Shown here: positions 24,495 to 34,558 of the stretch, piece by piece | Position numbering within the stretch: the stretch's first letter is position 1 | How the letters are laid out: the number at the start of each line of letters is the position of its first letter | DNA from: Comamonadaceae bacterium | GTDB taxonomy: Bacteria; Pseudomonadota; Gammaproteobacteria; Burkholderiales; Burkholderiaceae_C | NCBI GenBank assembly: GCA_947451385.1 | Contig: CANFYZ010000010.1 | Coordinates: 1-60,987 of the forward strand | DNA length: 60,987 bases | Reading direction: 5' to 3' | The notes under the pieces: model-generated | Told to the model about the DNA's origin: nothing | Database searches by the model: none | Seen by the model: only the letters and a program-made list of their open reading frames with translations | Position numbers and translations under genes: made by a program

Positions 24495-27362
24495 ATGAGC
24501 GAGACAAATTCCGTCTACTCCGCCTATCAAGGCAACACCTACCTGTTCGGTGGCAATGCCCCGTACGTCGAAGAGATGTACGAGAACTATTTGGCCAACC
24601 CTGGCAGCGTGCCTGATTCTTGGCGTGAATATTTCGACGCCTTGCAGCATGTCCCCGCCGTCGATGGCAGCAACGCCAAAGATGTGCCTCACTTGCCCGT
24701 CATCAATGCCTTTGCAGAGCGCGCCAAGTCCGGCGGCACCAAAGTCGTCATGGCCAGCGAAAACGTGGAAATGGGCCGCAAGCGCACCGCAGTGCAACAG
24801 CTCATTGCCGCTTACCGCAATGTGGGCCAGCGCTGGGCCGACCTGGACCCTTTGAAGCGCACCGAGCGCCCCAAGATCCCAGATTTGGAGCCCTCGTTCT
24901 ATGGCTTCACCGATGCCGACCAAGAAACCGTGTTCGACACCAGCAACACTTTCTTCGGCAAACCCAATATGTCTTTGCGCGAGCTGCTGAATGCTTTGCG
25001 CGAAACCTACTGTGGCACCTTGGGCGCGGAATACATGTACGCCACCGACCAGGCTGAAAAGCGCTGGTGGCAAGAAAAGCTGGAAAGCATTCGCAGCAAA
25101 CCCAATTTCAATTCTGAAAAGAAAAAAGCCATCTTGGAGCGATTGACCGCGGCCGAAGGCCTGGAGCGCTATTTGCACACCAAATACGTGGGCCAAAAGC
25201 GCTTCTCCCTGGAAGGCGGCGAAAGCTTCATCGCCGCCATGGACGAGTTGATCCACTGCGCCGGTGTCCAGGGCGTTCAAGAGGTGGTGATTGGCATGGC
25301 CCACCGTGGCCGTTTGAATGTGCTGGTCAACACCATGCGCAAAATGCCATCCGTTCTGTTCGCCGAGTTTGACCACACGGCGCCCGAAGAGTTGCCCGCA
25401 GGCGATGTGAAATACCACCAAGGCTTCAGCTCTGACGTGTCCACCGCCGGTGGCCCGGTTCACTTGTCGCTGGCCTTCAACCCCTCACACTTGGAAATCG
25501 TCAACCCCGTGGTTGAAGGCTCGGTACGTGCCCGCATGGACCGCCGCGCCGATCCGCACGGCAAAGAAGTGTTGCCGGTGCTGGTGCACGGTGATGCCGC
25601 TTTTGGCGGTCAAGGGGTCAACCAAGAAACATTTGCGCTGGCGCAAACCCGGGGTTATTCGACCGGCGGCACGGTGCACATCATCATCAACAACCAGATT
25701 GGTTTCACCACTTCGGACCCCCGCGACATGCGCTCCAGCGTGTTCTGTACCGACATCGTGAAGATGGTGGAAGCGCCGGTTTTGCACGTCAACGGCGACG
25801 ATCCCGAAGCCGTGGTCTTGGCCACGCAAATGGCACTCGACTACCGCATGAGCTTCCAAAAAGATGTGGTGATCGACATTGTTTGCTTCCGTAAACTCGG
25901 TCACAACGAGCAAGATACGCCCGCATTGACCCAGCCGTTGATGTACAAAAAAATCGCGGCCCACCCTGGCACCCGCAAGTTGTTTGCCGACAAATTGGCC
26001 GCTCAAGGTCTGGGCGAGTCCTTGGGCGACGACATGGTCAAGGCCTACCGCGCAGCGCTGGATGCCGGTAAGCACACCGATGATCCGGTGCTGACCAACT
26101 TCAAAACCAAGTTCACCGTGGACTGGTCGCCCTTCATGGGCAAAAAGTGGACCGATGCCGGTGAGACCGCCATTCCCATGGCCGAGTGGAAGCGCTTGGC
26201 CACTAAAGTTACCACCATTCCCGAGTCGGTCACACCGCACCAGTTGGTGAAAAAAGTGTACGACGACCGTGCCGCCATGGGGCGTGGCGAGATTCCGGTG
26301 GACTGGGGCATGGGCGAGCACATGGCCTTTGCGTCCTTGGTGGCCAGCGGTTACCCGGTGCGTTTGTCCGGCGAAGACTGCGGCCGCGGCACCTTCACCC
26401 ACCGCCATGCGGTGATTCACGACCAAAAGCGTGAAAAGTGGGACACCGGCACCTATGTGGCCTTGCAAAACGTGGCAGAAAACCAAGCCCCTTTCGTCGT
26501 GATCGACTCGATCCTGTCGGAAGAAGCCGTGCTCGGTTTCGAATACGGTTACGCCTCCAACGACCCCAACACCCTGGTGATTTGGGAAGCGCAGTTCGGC
26601 GATTTCGCCAACGGCGCACAGGTGGTGATCGACCAGTTCATCGCCTCGGGGGAAGTCAAGTGGGGCCGCGTCAACGGCCTGACCTTGATGCTGCCGCACG
26701 GCTACGAAGGCCAGGGCCCTGAGCACAGCTCAGCCCGTCTGGAGCGTTTCATGCAACTGGCGGCCGACACGAACATGCAGATTGTGCAACCGACCACCGC
26801 TAGCCAAATCTTCCACGTGCTGCGTCGCCAGATGGTGCGGGATTTGCGCAAGCCTCTGATCATCTTCACGCCCAAGTCGCTGCTGCGCAACAAAGACGCG
26901 ACCTCGCCGGTCTCGGAGTTCACCAAGGGCGCGTTCCAAACCGTGATCCCTGAAAACAAAGCGCTCAAGGCCGACAAGGTCAAACGCGTCTTGGTCTGCT
27001 CGGGCAAGGTGTACTACGACCTGGTGAAAAAGCGCGAAGAGTTGGGTGCCGACGATGTGGCCATTTTGCGTGCCGAACAGCTGTATCCGTTCCCACACAA
27101 AGCCTTTGCCTCGGAGTTGAAAAAGTACCCGAACGCAACCGAATTGGTCTGGACGCAGGACGAGCCACAAAACCAAGGTGCGTGGTTCTTTGTGCAGCAC
27201 TACATCCACGAAAACATGCTGTCGGGTCAAAAGCTGGGTTACTCGGGTCGCGCCGCTTCGGCATCGCCTGCGGTGGGTTACTCGCACCTGCACCAAGAGC
27301 AGCAAAAAGCGCTGGTCGAAGGCGCCTTCGGCAAGATCAAAGGTTTTGTGCTGACCAAATAA
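24495..27362 (+). CDS. odhA: 2-oxoglutarate dehydrogenase E1 component
   Basis: The 955-residue thiamine-diphosphate enzyme matches SucA/OdhA in length. The N-terminal E2-binding segment starts YLFGGNAPYVEEMYENYLANP. The HRGRLNVL block near residue 270, the Mg/ThDP region GDAAFGGQGVNQE near 365 and the C-terminal transketolase-like domain (RGTFTHRHAV, PHGYEGQGPEHSSARLERF) follow. It decarboxylates 2-oxoglutarate and loads succinyl on the OdhB lipoyl arm in the TCA cycle. GGAGGT is 9 bases upstream of the ATG. It leads a three-gene operon with odhB and lpdA, closed by a terminator at 30122. Confidence 0.97.
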   Translation: MSETNSVYSAYQGNTYLFGGNAPYVEEMYENYLANPGSVPDSWREYFDALQHVPAVDGSNAKDVPHLPVINAFAERAKSGGTKVVMASENVEMGRKRTAVQQLIAAYRNVGQRWADLDPLKRTERPKIPDLEPSFYGFTDADQETVFDTSNTFFGKPNMSLRELLNALRETYCGTLGAEYMYATDQAEKRWWQEKLESIRSKPNFNSEKKKAILERLTAAEGLERYLHTKYVGQKRFSLEGGESFIAAMDELIHCAGVQGVQEVVIGMAHRGRLNVLVNTMRKMPSVLFAEFDHTAPEELPAGDVKYHQGFSSDVSTAGGPVHLSLAFNPSHLEIVNPVVEGSVRARMDRRADPHGKEVLPVLVHGDAAFGGQGVNQETFALAQTRGYSTGGTVHIIINNQIGFTTSDPRDMRSSVFCTDIVKMVEAPVLHVNGDDPEAVVLATQMALDYRMSFQKDVVIDIVCFRKLGHNEQDTPALTQPLMYKKIAAHPGTRKLFADKLAAQGLGESLGDDMVKAYRAALDAGKHTDDPVLTNFKTKFTVDWSPFMGKKWTDAGETAIPMAEWKRLATKVTTIPESVTPHQLVKKVYDDRAAMGRGEIPVDWGMGEHMAFASLVASGYPVRLSGEDCGRGTFTHRHAVIHDQKREKWDTGTYVALQNVAENQAPFVVIDSILSEEAVLGFEYGYASNDPNTLVIWEAQFGDFANGAQVVIDQFIASGEVKWGRVNGLTLMLPHGYEGQGPEHSSARLERFMQLAADTNMQIVQPTTASQIFHVLRRQMVRDLRKPLIIFTPKSLLRNKDATSPVSEFTKGAFQTVIPENKALKADKVKRVLVCSGKVYYDLVKKREELGADDVAILRAEQLYPFPHKAFASELKKYPNATELVWTQDEPQNQGAWFFVQHYIHENMLSGQKLGYSGRAASASPAVGYSHLHQEQQKALVEGAFGKIKGFVLTK

Positions 27363-27401
27363 GTCGGTACTGCGTACACATTCATACAAGAAAGAATTGA
27401 A

Positions 27402-28652
27402 ATGGCAATCGTAGAAGTCAAAGTTCCACAGCTGTCTGAATCCGTGGCTGAAGCCACTTTGCTGCAATGGAAGAAAAAAGTCGGTGAGTCCGTGTCTGCC
27501 GATGAGATCCTGATCGACATCGAGACCGACAAAGTGGTGCTGGAAGTGCCTGCCCCTGCCGCAGGCGTGTTGAGCGAAATCGTGGTCGCCGATGGCGGCA
27601 CCGTGGCTGCGGAGCAGCTGATCGCGCGCATTGACACCGACGGCAAGGTCGGTGCCGCTGCACCCGCAGCCGCTGCCGCACCTGCCGCGGCGCCCGCTGC
27701 GGCCCCTCTGGCTGCAGCACCCGCGTCCAGCAGCAAGGCTGGCGTCGCCATGCCCGCAGCGGCCAAATTGATGGCCGACAACCAGTTGGCCGCTGGCTCG
27801 GTGCCTGGCACCGGTAAAGACGGCCGCGTGACCAAAGGCGATGTGCTGTCGGCCGTGGCCGGTGGCGTGGCATCGACCGCTGCCGTGATCCCGACCGGTG
27901 TGCCCACCAAGGCCTTGCCCCAGGTTTCTGGACCCGCCGTGAATTTGGGCGAACGTCCTGAACAGCGCGTGCCCATGACCCGTCTGCGGGCCCGTGTGGC
28001 CGAGCGTTTGCTGCAATCGCAGTCGACCAACGCCATCTTGACCACTTTCAACGAAATCAACATGGCCCCGGTCATGGAGATGCGCAAGCGCATGCAAGAC
28101 AAGTTCGAGAAAGAACACGGCGTCAAGCTGGGCTTCATGAGCTTCTTTGTGAAAGCGGCCGTGCACGCCCTGAAGAAATTCCCGGTGCTGAACGCGTCGG
28201 TGGACGGCAACGACATCGTCTACCACGGTTACTTTGACATCGGTATCGCGGTCGGTTCGCCCCGTGGTTTGGTGGTGCCCATTTTGCGCAATGCCGACCA
28301 AATGAGCTTTGCCGACATCGAGAAGAAAATTGCCGAGTTCGGCGTGAAAGCCCGTGACGGCAAGCTGGGCATGGAAGAAATGACCGGCGGCACCTTCTCC
28401 ATCAGCAACGGCGGCACCTTCGGCTCCATGATGTCCACCCCCATCATCAACCCACCGCAGTCGGCCATCCTCGGCGTACACGCCACCAAGGACCGTGCCA
28501 TGGTGGAAAACGGCCAGGTCGTGGTTCGCCCAATGAACTACTTTGCCATGTCCTATGACCACCGCATCATCGATGGCCGCGAAGCCGTCTTGGGCCTGGT
28601 GGCCATGAAGGAAGCGCTGGAAGACCCAGCCCGTTTGCTGTTTGACATCTGA
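27402..28652 (+). CDS. odhB: 2-oxoglutarate dehydrogenase E2, dihydrolipoyllysine succinyltransferase
   Basis: The 416-residue protein has one lipoyl domain with lipoylated K44 ([12 protein letters not shown]) and an Ala/Pro linker to about residue 115. The subunit-binding domain ([29 protein letters not shown]) and the catalytic acyltransferase domain follow, ending in [22 protein letters not shown] distinguishes it from the ESDKASMEI of the pyruvate E2 at 1084-2739. It transfers succinyl to CoA. It starts 40 bases after odhA. Confidence 0.97.
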   Translation: MAIVEVKVPQLSESVAEATLLQWKKKVGESVSADEILIDIETDKVVLEVPAPAAGVLSEIVVADGGTVAAEQLIARIDTDGKVGAAAPAAAAAPAAAPAAAPLAAAPASSSKAGVAMPAAAKLMADNQLAAGSVPGTGKDGRVTKGDVLSAVAGGVASTAAVIPTGVPTKALPQVSGPAVNLGERPEQRVPMTRLRARVAERLLQSQSTNAILTTFNEINMAPVMEMRKRMQDKFEKEHGVKLGFMSFFVKAAVHALKKFPVLNASVDGNDIVYHGYFDIGIAVGSPRGLVVPILRNADQMSFADIEKKIAEFGVKARDGKLGMEEMTGGTFSISNGGTFGSMMSTPIINPPQSAILGVHATKDRAMVENGQVVVRPMNYFAMSYDHRIIDGREAVLGLVAMKEALEDPARLLFDI

Positions 28653-28663
28653 TCGGAAACACC

Positions 28664-30091
28664 ATGAGCAAACAATTTGACGTGGTCGTCATCGGCGGTG
28701 GCCCTGGCGGCTACATTGCCGCCATCCGCGCCGCCCAACTGGGTTTCCAAGTCGCTTGTATCGACGAGTGGAAAAACGCCGCAGGCGGCCCCGCTCCCGG
28801 TGGCACCTGTACCAACGTGGGTTGCATCCCCTCCAAGGCGTTGTTGCAGTCCAGTGAGCACTTTGAGCAGGCCAACCACCACTTCGCAGACCACGGCATC
28901 ACCGCCAAGGACGTGCAGATGGACGTGGCCAAGATGATTGCCCGCAAGGACAATGTTGTGAAGCAAAACAACGACGGCATCTTGTATCTGTTCAAGAAAA
29001 ACAAGGTCACGTTCTTCCACGGCCGCGGCAGTTTTGTGGGCCAGGCTGAAGGCGGCTACACCCTCCACGTGGCAGGCAAGACCGAAGAGACTCTGACCGC
29101 CAAGCAGGTCATCATCGCCACGGGTTCCAACGCACGCGCCTTGCCCGGTACGCCGTTTGACGAGGTCAACGTGCTGTCCAATGACGGCGCTTTGCGCGTC
29201 GGTGCGGTGCCGAAAAAACTGGTCTTGATCGGTTCCGGCGTGATCGGCTTGGAAATGGGCTCGGTCTGGCGTCGTCTGGGCTCGGAAGTCACCATCCTCG
29301 AAGGCCTGCCGACATTCCTGGGCGCGGTGGACGAGCAAATTGCCAAAGAAGCCAAGAAGGCGTTTGACAAGCAGGGCCTGAAGATCGAACTGGGTGTGAA
29401 AGTGGGCGAGATCAAAAACATCAAAAAAGGTGTTTCTGTGGCCTACACCAATGCCAAAGGCGAAGCCTTGACCCTGGATGCGGACAAACTGATTGTCTCC
29501 ATTGGTCGCGTGCCCAATACCACCGGCCTGAATGCCGAGGCCGTGGGCCTGGCGCTGGACGAGCGCGGTGCGATTGTGGTGGACGGCGACTGCAAGACCA
29601 ATCTGCCTGGCGTGTGGGCCGTGGGTGACGTGGTGCGAGGCCCGATGCTGGCCCACAAGGCGGAAGAAGAGGGCGTGGCTGTGGCCGAGCGCATCGCTGG
29701 TCAACACGGGCATGTCAACTTCAACACCATCCCCTGGGTGATTTACACCAGCCCTGAAATCGCCTGGGTCGGCCGCACCGAGCAACAGCTCAAGGCGGAC
29801 GGCGTGGCGTACAAGGCCGGCACCTTCCCGTTCCTGGCGAATGGCCGTGCCCGCGCTTTGGGCGACACCACTGGCATGGTGAAGTTCTTGGCCGATGCCA
29901 CGACAGACGAAATCCTGGGCGTGCACATGGTCGGCCCACAGGTTTCCGAGTTGATCTCAGAAGCTGTGGTGGCGATGGAGTTCAAAGCGTCTGCCGAAGA
30001 CATTGCGCGCATTTGTCACGCCCACCCGAGCTTGAGCGAAGCCACCAAAGAAGCCGCTCTGGCCGTGGACAAACGCACGCTCAACTTCTGA
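28664..30091 (+). CDS. lpdA: Dihydrolipoyl dehydrogenase of the 2-oxoglutarate dehydrogenase operon
   Basis: The 475-residue E3 is of standard length and, unlike the lipoyl-fused copy at 2747-4597, begins directly with the FAD site [17 protein letters not shown]. The redox disulfide lies in [16 protein letters not shown], the NAD site in [14 protein letters not shown] and the active histidine in [10 protein letters not shown]. It reoxidises the OdhB dihydrolipoyl arm. It lies 11 bases after odhB and is the last gene before a strong terminator. Confidence 0.96.
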   Translation: MSKQFDVVVIGGGPGGYIAAIRAAQLGFQVACIDEWKNAAGGPAPGGTCTNVGCIPSKALLQSSEHFEQANHHFADHGITAKDVQMDVAKMIARKDNVVKQNNDGILYLFKKNKVTFFHGRGSFVGQAEGGYTLHVAGKTEETLTAKQVIIATGSNARALPGTPFDEVNVLSNDGALRVGAVPKKLVLIGSGVIGLEMGSVWRRLGSEVTILEGLPTFLGAVDEQIAKEAKKAFDKQGLKIELGVKVGEIKNIKKGVSVAYTNAKGEALTLDADKLIVSIGRVPNTTGLNAEAVGLALDERGAIVVDGDCKTNLPGVWAVGDVVRGPMLAHKAEEEGVAVAERIAGQHGHVNFNTIPWVIYTSPEIAWVGRTEQQLKADGVAYKAGTFPFLANGRARALGDTTGMVKFLADATTDEILGVHMVGPQVSELISEAVVAMEFKASAEDIARICHAHPSLSEATKEAALAVDKRTLNF

Positions 30092-30121
30092 TCGTTTGCT
30101 GCGTTGTGCCTTCGGGTATGG

Positions 30122-30150
30122 AAAGCCCGCTGAATTTCAGCGGGCTTTTT
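30122..30150 (+). terminator. Rho-independent terminator of the odhA-odhB-lpdA operon
   Basis: A long near-perfect hairpin (AAAGCCCGCTGAA paired with TTCAGCGGGCTTT, almost no loop) is followed by a T-run. It starts 31 bases after the lpdA stop and ends 31 bases before zapE. Confidence 0.93.
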
Positions 30151-30181
30151 CATTGGAAATTTCAGGGACAATACCAGCTCT

Positions 30182-31279
30182 ATGTCAGTTCATCAGAATT
30201 ACCAACAAGAATTGGCCGCGCGGGGATACCAAAGTGATCCTGCGCAATTGCGTGCCGTACAAGCCCTGCAGCGTTGCGCCGATGAATGGGCCGCCTACAA
30301 AGCCAAGCGCTCCAACCCGCTGAAAAAATTGCTGAACCGCCCGGAAATCCCCAAAGGCGTGTACATGTATGGCGGGGTCGGGCGCGGCAAAAGCTTTTTG
30401 ATGGACTGTTTTTTCAATGCGGTACCGATTGAGAAAAAAACCCGTCTGCATTTTCATGAATTCATGCGCGAGGTGCACCGCGAGTTGGCCTTGATGCAGG
30501 GCACGGTGAACCCCCTGGACGTGTTGGGCAAGCGCATGGCCAAGCGCTACCGTTTGATCTGTTTCGATGAGTTTCATGTCGCGGACATCACCGACGCCAT
30601 GATTTTGTACCGCTTGCTCGCCGCTTTGCTGGACCATGGCGTGGGGTTTGTCACCACCTCCAACTTCATGCCCGACGGCTTGTACCCTGGGGGCATGCAC
30701 CGTGACCGGGTGTTGCCGGCCATTGACTTGCTGAACGAGCGCATGGAAGTGGTGAATGTGGACAACGGCACCGACTACCGCCAACGCACGCTGGAAATGC
30801 TGCGCCTGTACCTCACGCCCTTGAGCGCCGAGGTGGACGCCGAAATGGCCCAGGCTTTTGAGCGGCTGTCCGGCGGCCCCGACGAAGATCCGATTTTGCA
30901 CATCGAGGCGCGGGAAATCCAGGCCAAACGCCGCTCCGGTGGCGTGGTGTGGTTTGACTTCAAAGCCCTGTGTGGCGGTGCCAGATCGCAAAACGATTAT
31001 TTGGAAATTGCCAGCCAATTTCACACGCTGTTATTGAGCCATGTGCCCAGCATGTCGGTGCGTCTCGCTTCAGAAGCACGGCGCTTTACCTGGCTGATCG
31101 ATGTGCTGTACGACCGGCGAGTCAAACTCATCATGTCGGCCGAAGTCCCACCAGAAGAGCTGTATGTGGCTGGGCCCCTGGTGCATGAGTTCCCACGCAC
31201 GGTGTCGCGTTTGAATGAAATGCAATCGGCCGAATTCTTGGCGCTGGAACACCGCACCGTGGTCACGGATCTCACATGA
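30182..31279 (+). CDS. zapE: Cell division ATPase ZapE (AFG1 family)
   Basis: The 365-residue AAA-type ATPase has Walker A in YGGVGRGKSFLMD near residue 65, followed by FHEFMREVHREL. Walker B is ICFDEFHVADITDAM near 125. Family blocks TSNFMPDGLYPGGMHRDRVLPAI and the C-terminal VDVLYDRRVKLIMSAE follow. ZapE interacts with FtsZ at the constricting ring in a membrane-associated, ATP-dependent way. The ATG is at 30182, just after the odh terminator. Its stop overlaps the next gene in an ATGA. Confidence 0.93.
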   Translation: MSVHQNYQQELAARGYQSDPAQLRAVQALQRCADEWAAYKAKRSNPLKKLLNRPEIPKGVYMYGGVGRGKSFLMDCFFNAVPIEKKTRLHFHEFMREVHRELALMQGTVNPLDVLGKRMAKRYRLICFDEFHVADITDAMILYRLLAALLDHGVGFVTTSNFMPDGLYPGGMHRDRVLPAIDLLNERMEVVNVDNGTDYRQRTLEMLRLYLTPLSAEVDAEMAQAFERLSGGPDEDPILHIEAREIQAKRRSGGVVWFDFKALCGGARSQNDYLEIASQFHTLLLSHVPSMSVRLASEARRFTWLIDVLYDRRVKLIMSAEVPPEELYVAGPLVHEFPRTVSRLNEMQSAEFLALEHRTVVTDLT

Positions 31280-31638
31280 AACCGATGCGGTGGCTCGCAG
31301 TCTGTTGTTCGTGTGCCTGGCTGTCGGTGCTCAGCCCGCTGGTGCAAGCGCAATCCATGGACCGCGTGCAGATCGAGTCGCAAAAATTGCAACTGCAAAA
31401 GGAACGCGATGACATCGGCAATGCCTATGCCGCCCAGGCAAAGCAATGTTGGCAGCGTTTTTGGGTGAATGATTGTTTGAACGCCGCTCGCCTGCAAAGA
31501 CGCCAAGCACTGTCGCCGATTGACCAACAAGAGCAAGCCTTGCGTGCGGCGCAAAGAGATTTGATGGTGATCGAGCGTGAAGAGCGCTTGAACCAGAAAC
31601 AACCCGAGACTCCAGAGCGGCATGACGTCAAACCTTGA
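31276..31638 (+). CDS. Small secreted helical protein coupled to zapE
   Basis: The 120-residue protein has a clear Sec signal peptide (MKPMRWLAVCCSCAWLSVLS, cleavage after VQAQ near residue 26). It is followed by a charged, Gln-rich helical region (IESQKLQLQKERDDIGNAY) with two cysteines (QCWQRFWVNDCL) that could form a disulfide, and a coiled-coil-like tail. The function is not recognised. The start ATG overlaps the zapE stop by four bases (ATGA), so it is translated with a division protein while its product is periplasmic. Confidence 0.8.
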   Translation: MKPMRWLAVCCSCAWLSVLSPLVQAQSMDRVQIESQKLQLQKERDDIGNAYAAQAKQCWQRFWVNDCLNAARLQRRQALSPIDQQEQALRAAQRDLMVIEREERLNQKQPETPERHDVKP

Positions 31639-31719
31639 TCTGCGCCCACCGCAACGTCTATGGTCTTTGCCACCTGAAATGAGCAGGCGCGGCGGGCGGC
31701 TGCAACCCAAGGAGCCTGC

Positions 31720-33762
31720 TTGAGCGATTTGACCTCGGCGGTGGCACAAGCCTTTGATCTGGAAGGGGCTCTGGCTGCAGGATCAGCGCACTTTCAGCCG
31801 CGTGAGGGACAAACGCAGATGGCGCTGGCCATTGCCGAAGTCTTGGAGCAGGGCGGTGAGTTGGTGGTGGAGGCCGGTACCGGGGTGGGTAAAACCTATG
31901 CCTACTTGGTGCCGGTGCTGTTGAGTGGACAACGCGCCCTGGTTTCCACGGCCACCAAGGCGCTGCAAGACCAGTTGTTTTCCCGCGATATCCCCAAGTT
32001 AAAACAAATTTTGAATCTGCCCATACAGGTGGCCTTGCTCAAGGGGCGCGGCAGTTACCTGTGTTTGCAGCGGCTGGAGCAGTCACGCCAAGGGCATGAA
32101 GCCGCGGACCGCACCCTGGCCCATGCCTTGGCCAAGATCGAGACCTGGTCGCAGGCCACGGTATCGGGTGACCTGTCAGAGTTGTCGGGTCTGGATGACC
32201 GGTCACCGGTGATTCCTTTGGTGACTTCGACACGCGATAACTGTCTGGGTTCCCAGTGCCCCAAGTTCCGGGCCTGCCACGTGAACCTGGCGCGCAAGGA
32301 GGCACTGGCCGCCGATGTGGTGGTCATCAACCACCATTTGTTTTTTGCCGATTTGACGGTGCGAGAGTCTGGCATGGCGGAGCTACTGCCAACGGTGCGC
32401 GTGACGGTGTTTGATGAAGCGCATCAGCTTAATGAAATTGGCGTTAATTTTCTGGGGCACAACCTCGGCACGGGTCAGTTGATTGACCTGGCCCGAGATG
32501 TCCTGGCCACCGGACTGCAGTTGGCGCGCGGACTGGTGGATTGGTCGGCCATGGCCAGCTTGCTTGAAAAATCAGCACGAGATTTGCGCCTCACGGCTTC
32601 AGAGTTTCGCTCGGGCGCGCGCCTGCGTTGGACCGAATTGGAACCCTCGGGTTTAGATGCCGGCATTTGGCAACAAGGCTTGGCTGGCGTTCAGTTTGCG
32701 ATGCAGCGGAACATGGAGGCGCTGGAGACCGTGGCCGAGTTGGCCCCTGATTTTGTCAGGCTCTACGAGCGGTTTGCGACCCTGTTGAACATCCTCGCTC
32801 GGTTTGAGAAGACCTGCCCCGATGAATCGGTGCGTTGGCTCGAGGTGGGGATGCAATTGCGCTTGGTCGAGTCGCCACTCGACATTGCCGACGCCGTGCA
32901 GGCCCAGTTGCTGGGGCTTAACCCTGATCTCCCGCCCGAACTCCCCGCTGCGCTCCACCCCGAGCCTGCCCCGTTGCGCAAAGCCTTCATTTTCACTTCG
33001 GCGACGCTGGGCGACGATGCCCAAATGCGTTGGTTCACCGAGCCCTGCGGCTTGACGCAGGCCCGTTTGCTTCAGGTGGCCAGCCCCTTCAATTACGCGG
33101 ACCAAGCCAGCGTGTATGTGCCACGCCACATGCCCCGGCCCGGTGACAGCCAGCACAGCCGCCACGTGGCGGAGCTGGTCGGGCCGGCTGCACGCGCTTT
33201 GGGTGGGCGGACCTTGGTGCTCACCACCACCCTGGCCGCAATGCGCAGCATTGGTCAGGCCTTGGGTGAGGACGCCAATTTGTCTGATTCCGTGGAGGTC
33301 TTGGTCCAAGGGCAGGGCCCCAAACGGCGCTTGATGGAGCGCTTTCGCCAAGGGGCTGCAGAAGGGCAACGGGGTTGTATCTTGGTGGCTTCGGCGTCTT
33401 TTTGGGAGGGTTTTGATGTGCCCGGGGACGCCTTGCAGTTGGTGGTCATTGACAAGCTGCCTTTCCCACCGCCGAACGATCCTTTGGTTGAAGCCCGCTC
33501 GACGCGTTTGGAGCGTGAAGGCCGCAGTGCCTTTGCCGCTTACTCATTGCCTGAAGCGGCTGTGGCATTGAAACAGGGCGCCGGACGCTTGATTCGCAGT
33601 GAGACCGACCACGGTATCTTGGTGGTTTGTGACCCGCGCTTGGTCACCATGGGCTACGGCAAGAGGCTGTTGGGCAGTTTGCCCGGCATGCGGGTATTGC
33701 AAAATCCTGCTGAGTTTCAAGCCGCCTTAGAGCGGCTTACCAGAGTTTCCACCACGCCTTAG
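31720..33762 (+). CDS. ATP-dependent DNA helicase, DinG/YoaA family (Rad3-like, Fe-S)
   Basis: The 680-residue superfamily-2 helicase has Walker A EAGTGVGKTYAYLVP near residue 50 and the DEAH box VFDEAHQLNEIG near 230. Four cysteines in GRGSYLCL, NCLGSQCPKFRAC could hold the 4Fe-4S cluster of XPD/DinG proteins. The C-terminal helicase motifs ATLGDD, TSATLG-like and ASFWEGFDVPGD are present, with QGAGRLIRSETD. It should unwind DNA 5' to 3' at damage or R-loops. The start is TTG at 31720, supported by AAGGAG five bases upstream. Its end overlaps bamD by 26 bases on the opposite strand. Confidence 0.9.
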   Translation: MSDLTSAVAQAFDLEGALAAGSAHFQPREGQTQMALAIAEVLEQGGELVVEAGTGVGKTYAYLVPVLLSGQRALVSTATKALQDQLFSRDIPKLKQILNLPIQVALLKGRGSYLCLQRLEQSRQGHEAADRTLAHALAKIETWSQATVSGDLSELSGLDDRSPVIPLVTSTRDNCLGSQCPKFRACHVNLARKEALAADVVVINHHLFFADLTVRESGMAELLPTVRVTVFDEAHQLNEIGVNFLGHNLGTGQLIDLARDVLATGLQLARGLVDWSAMASLLEKSARDLRLTASEFRSGARLRWTELEPSGLDAGIWQQGLAGVQFAMQRNMEALETVAELAPDFVRLYERFATLLNILARFEKTCPDESVRWLEVGMQLRLVESPLDIADAVQAQLLGLNPDLPPELPAALHPEPAPLRKAFIFTSATLGDDAQMRWFTEPCGLTQARLLQVASPFNYADQASVYVPRHMPRPGDSQHSRHVAELVGPAARALGGRTLVLTTTLAAMRSIGQALGEDANLSDSVEVLVQGQGPKRRLMERFRQGAAEGQRGCILVASASFWEGFDVPGDALQLVVIDKLPFPPPNDPLVEARSTRLEREGRSAFAAYSLPEAAVALKQGAGRLIRSETDHGILVVCDPRLVTMGYGKRLLGSLPGMRVLQNPAEFQAALERLTRVSTTP

Positions 33763-34537
33763 GTTCGCCCAGTCCCTGTGAAGGGACTGTTTTGGGATAG
33801 CTTTTTTCCAGCACGCGACGGGTGTCATCGCGCAGTTCAACCAAGCCCAGCGCGTCGTAGCAGCTGATCAAAATCTGCAAAGCCTCTTCGATCACGGGCA
33901 CGCCCTGAAAATCCGCGATCGCCAGTTGGGCGCGGTTGATGGCCGCGACGTAGGCACCCCGGTTCAAGTAGTAACGCGCCACGTGAACCTCATACGAAGC
34001 CAAGGAGTTGACGATGTAAGTCATCCTTTGCCGTGCATCGGAAGCGTACTTGGAGTCAGGAAAGCGGCTGCTCAATTCACGAAAAGCCTCATACGAGTCT
34101 TTGGCTGCTTTTTGGTCGCGTTCAGACAAATCTTGACGCGTGATGAATGAAAACAAGCCCAGGTTCTCGTTGAAATTGATCAGGCCTTTCAAGTACAGGG
34201 CGTAGTCGATGGCTGGGCTGGCCGGGTGCAGTTTCAAGAACCGCTCCAGGGTCGACAGAGCCTGGATTTTGTCGCCGGTTTTGAATTGGGCAAAAGCTTT
34301 TTCTAACTGAGCTTGCTGGGCCAAGGTCGTTCCAGCAGCCCGGCCTTCGAGCTTGTCGAACATGCCAATCGCCTTGTCCCAAGCGCCTGATTTGATTTCG
34401 TCCTTGGCCTCGTTGTAAAGCTTGTCGTTGGACCAGCCGGCCGTGTTGTCTATCGGTGCGCTGGAGCAACCGCAAAGCAGCAGCGAGGCCAAGAGAGTCC
34501 ATCCCAGCGGGAACACCGATAATCTGAAACCACGCAT
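33737..34537 (-). CDS. bamD: Outer membrane protein assembly factor BamD (lipoprotein)
   Basis: The 266-residue lipoprotein has the signal LSVFPLGWTLLASLLLCGC with the lipid-modified cysteine at residue 24. TPR helices follow (YNEAKDEIKSGAWDKAIGMFDKLE, AQLEKAFAQFKTGDKIQALSTLERFLKLHPASPAIDYALYLKGL and the RYYLNRGAYVAAINRAQL block), matching ComL/BamD in length. It anchors to the inner leaflet of the outer membrane and binds BamA. The ATG at 34537 is chosen for the lipoprotein leader and AAGG upstream; the frame is open much further back into the divergent rluD gene. BamB is encoded at 44438 in this window. Confidence 0.94.
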   Translation of the reverse strand: MRGFRLSVFPLGWTLLASLLLCGCSSAPIDNTAGWSNDKLYNEAKDEIKSGAWDKAIGMFDKLEGRAAGTTLAQQAQLEKAFAQFKTGDKIQALSTLERFLKLHPASPAIDYALYLKGLINFNENLGLFSFITRQDLSERDQKAAKDSYEAFRELSSRFPDSKYASDARQRMTYIVNSLASYEVHVARYYLNRGAYVAAINRAQLAIADFQGVPVIEEALQILISCYDALGLVELRDDTRRVLEKSYPKTVPSQGLGEPKAWWKLW

Positions 34538-34558
34538 CTCGCAACCTTGTAGAAACTC

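Noticed and set aside
26730..28562. Open antisense frame of 610 codons across the odhA end and odhB
   Set aside because: Histidine/glycine-rich composition is typical of the complement of GC-rich coding DNA; both sense genes are certain.
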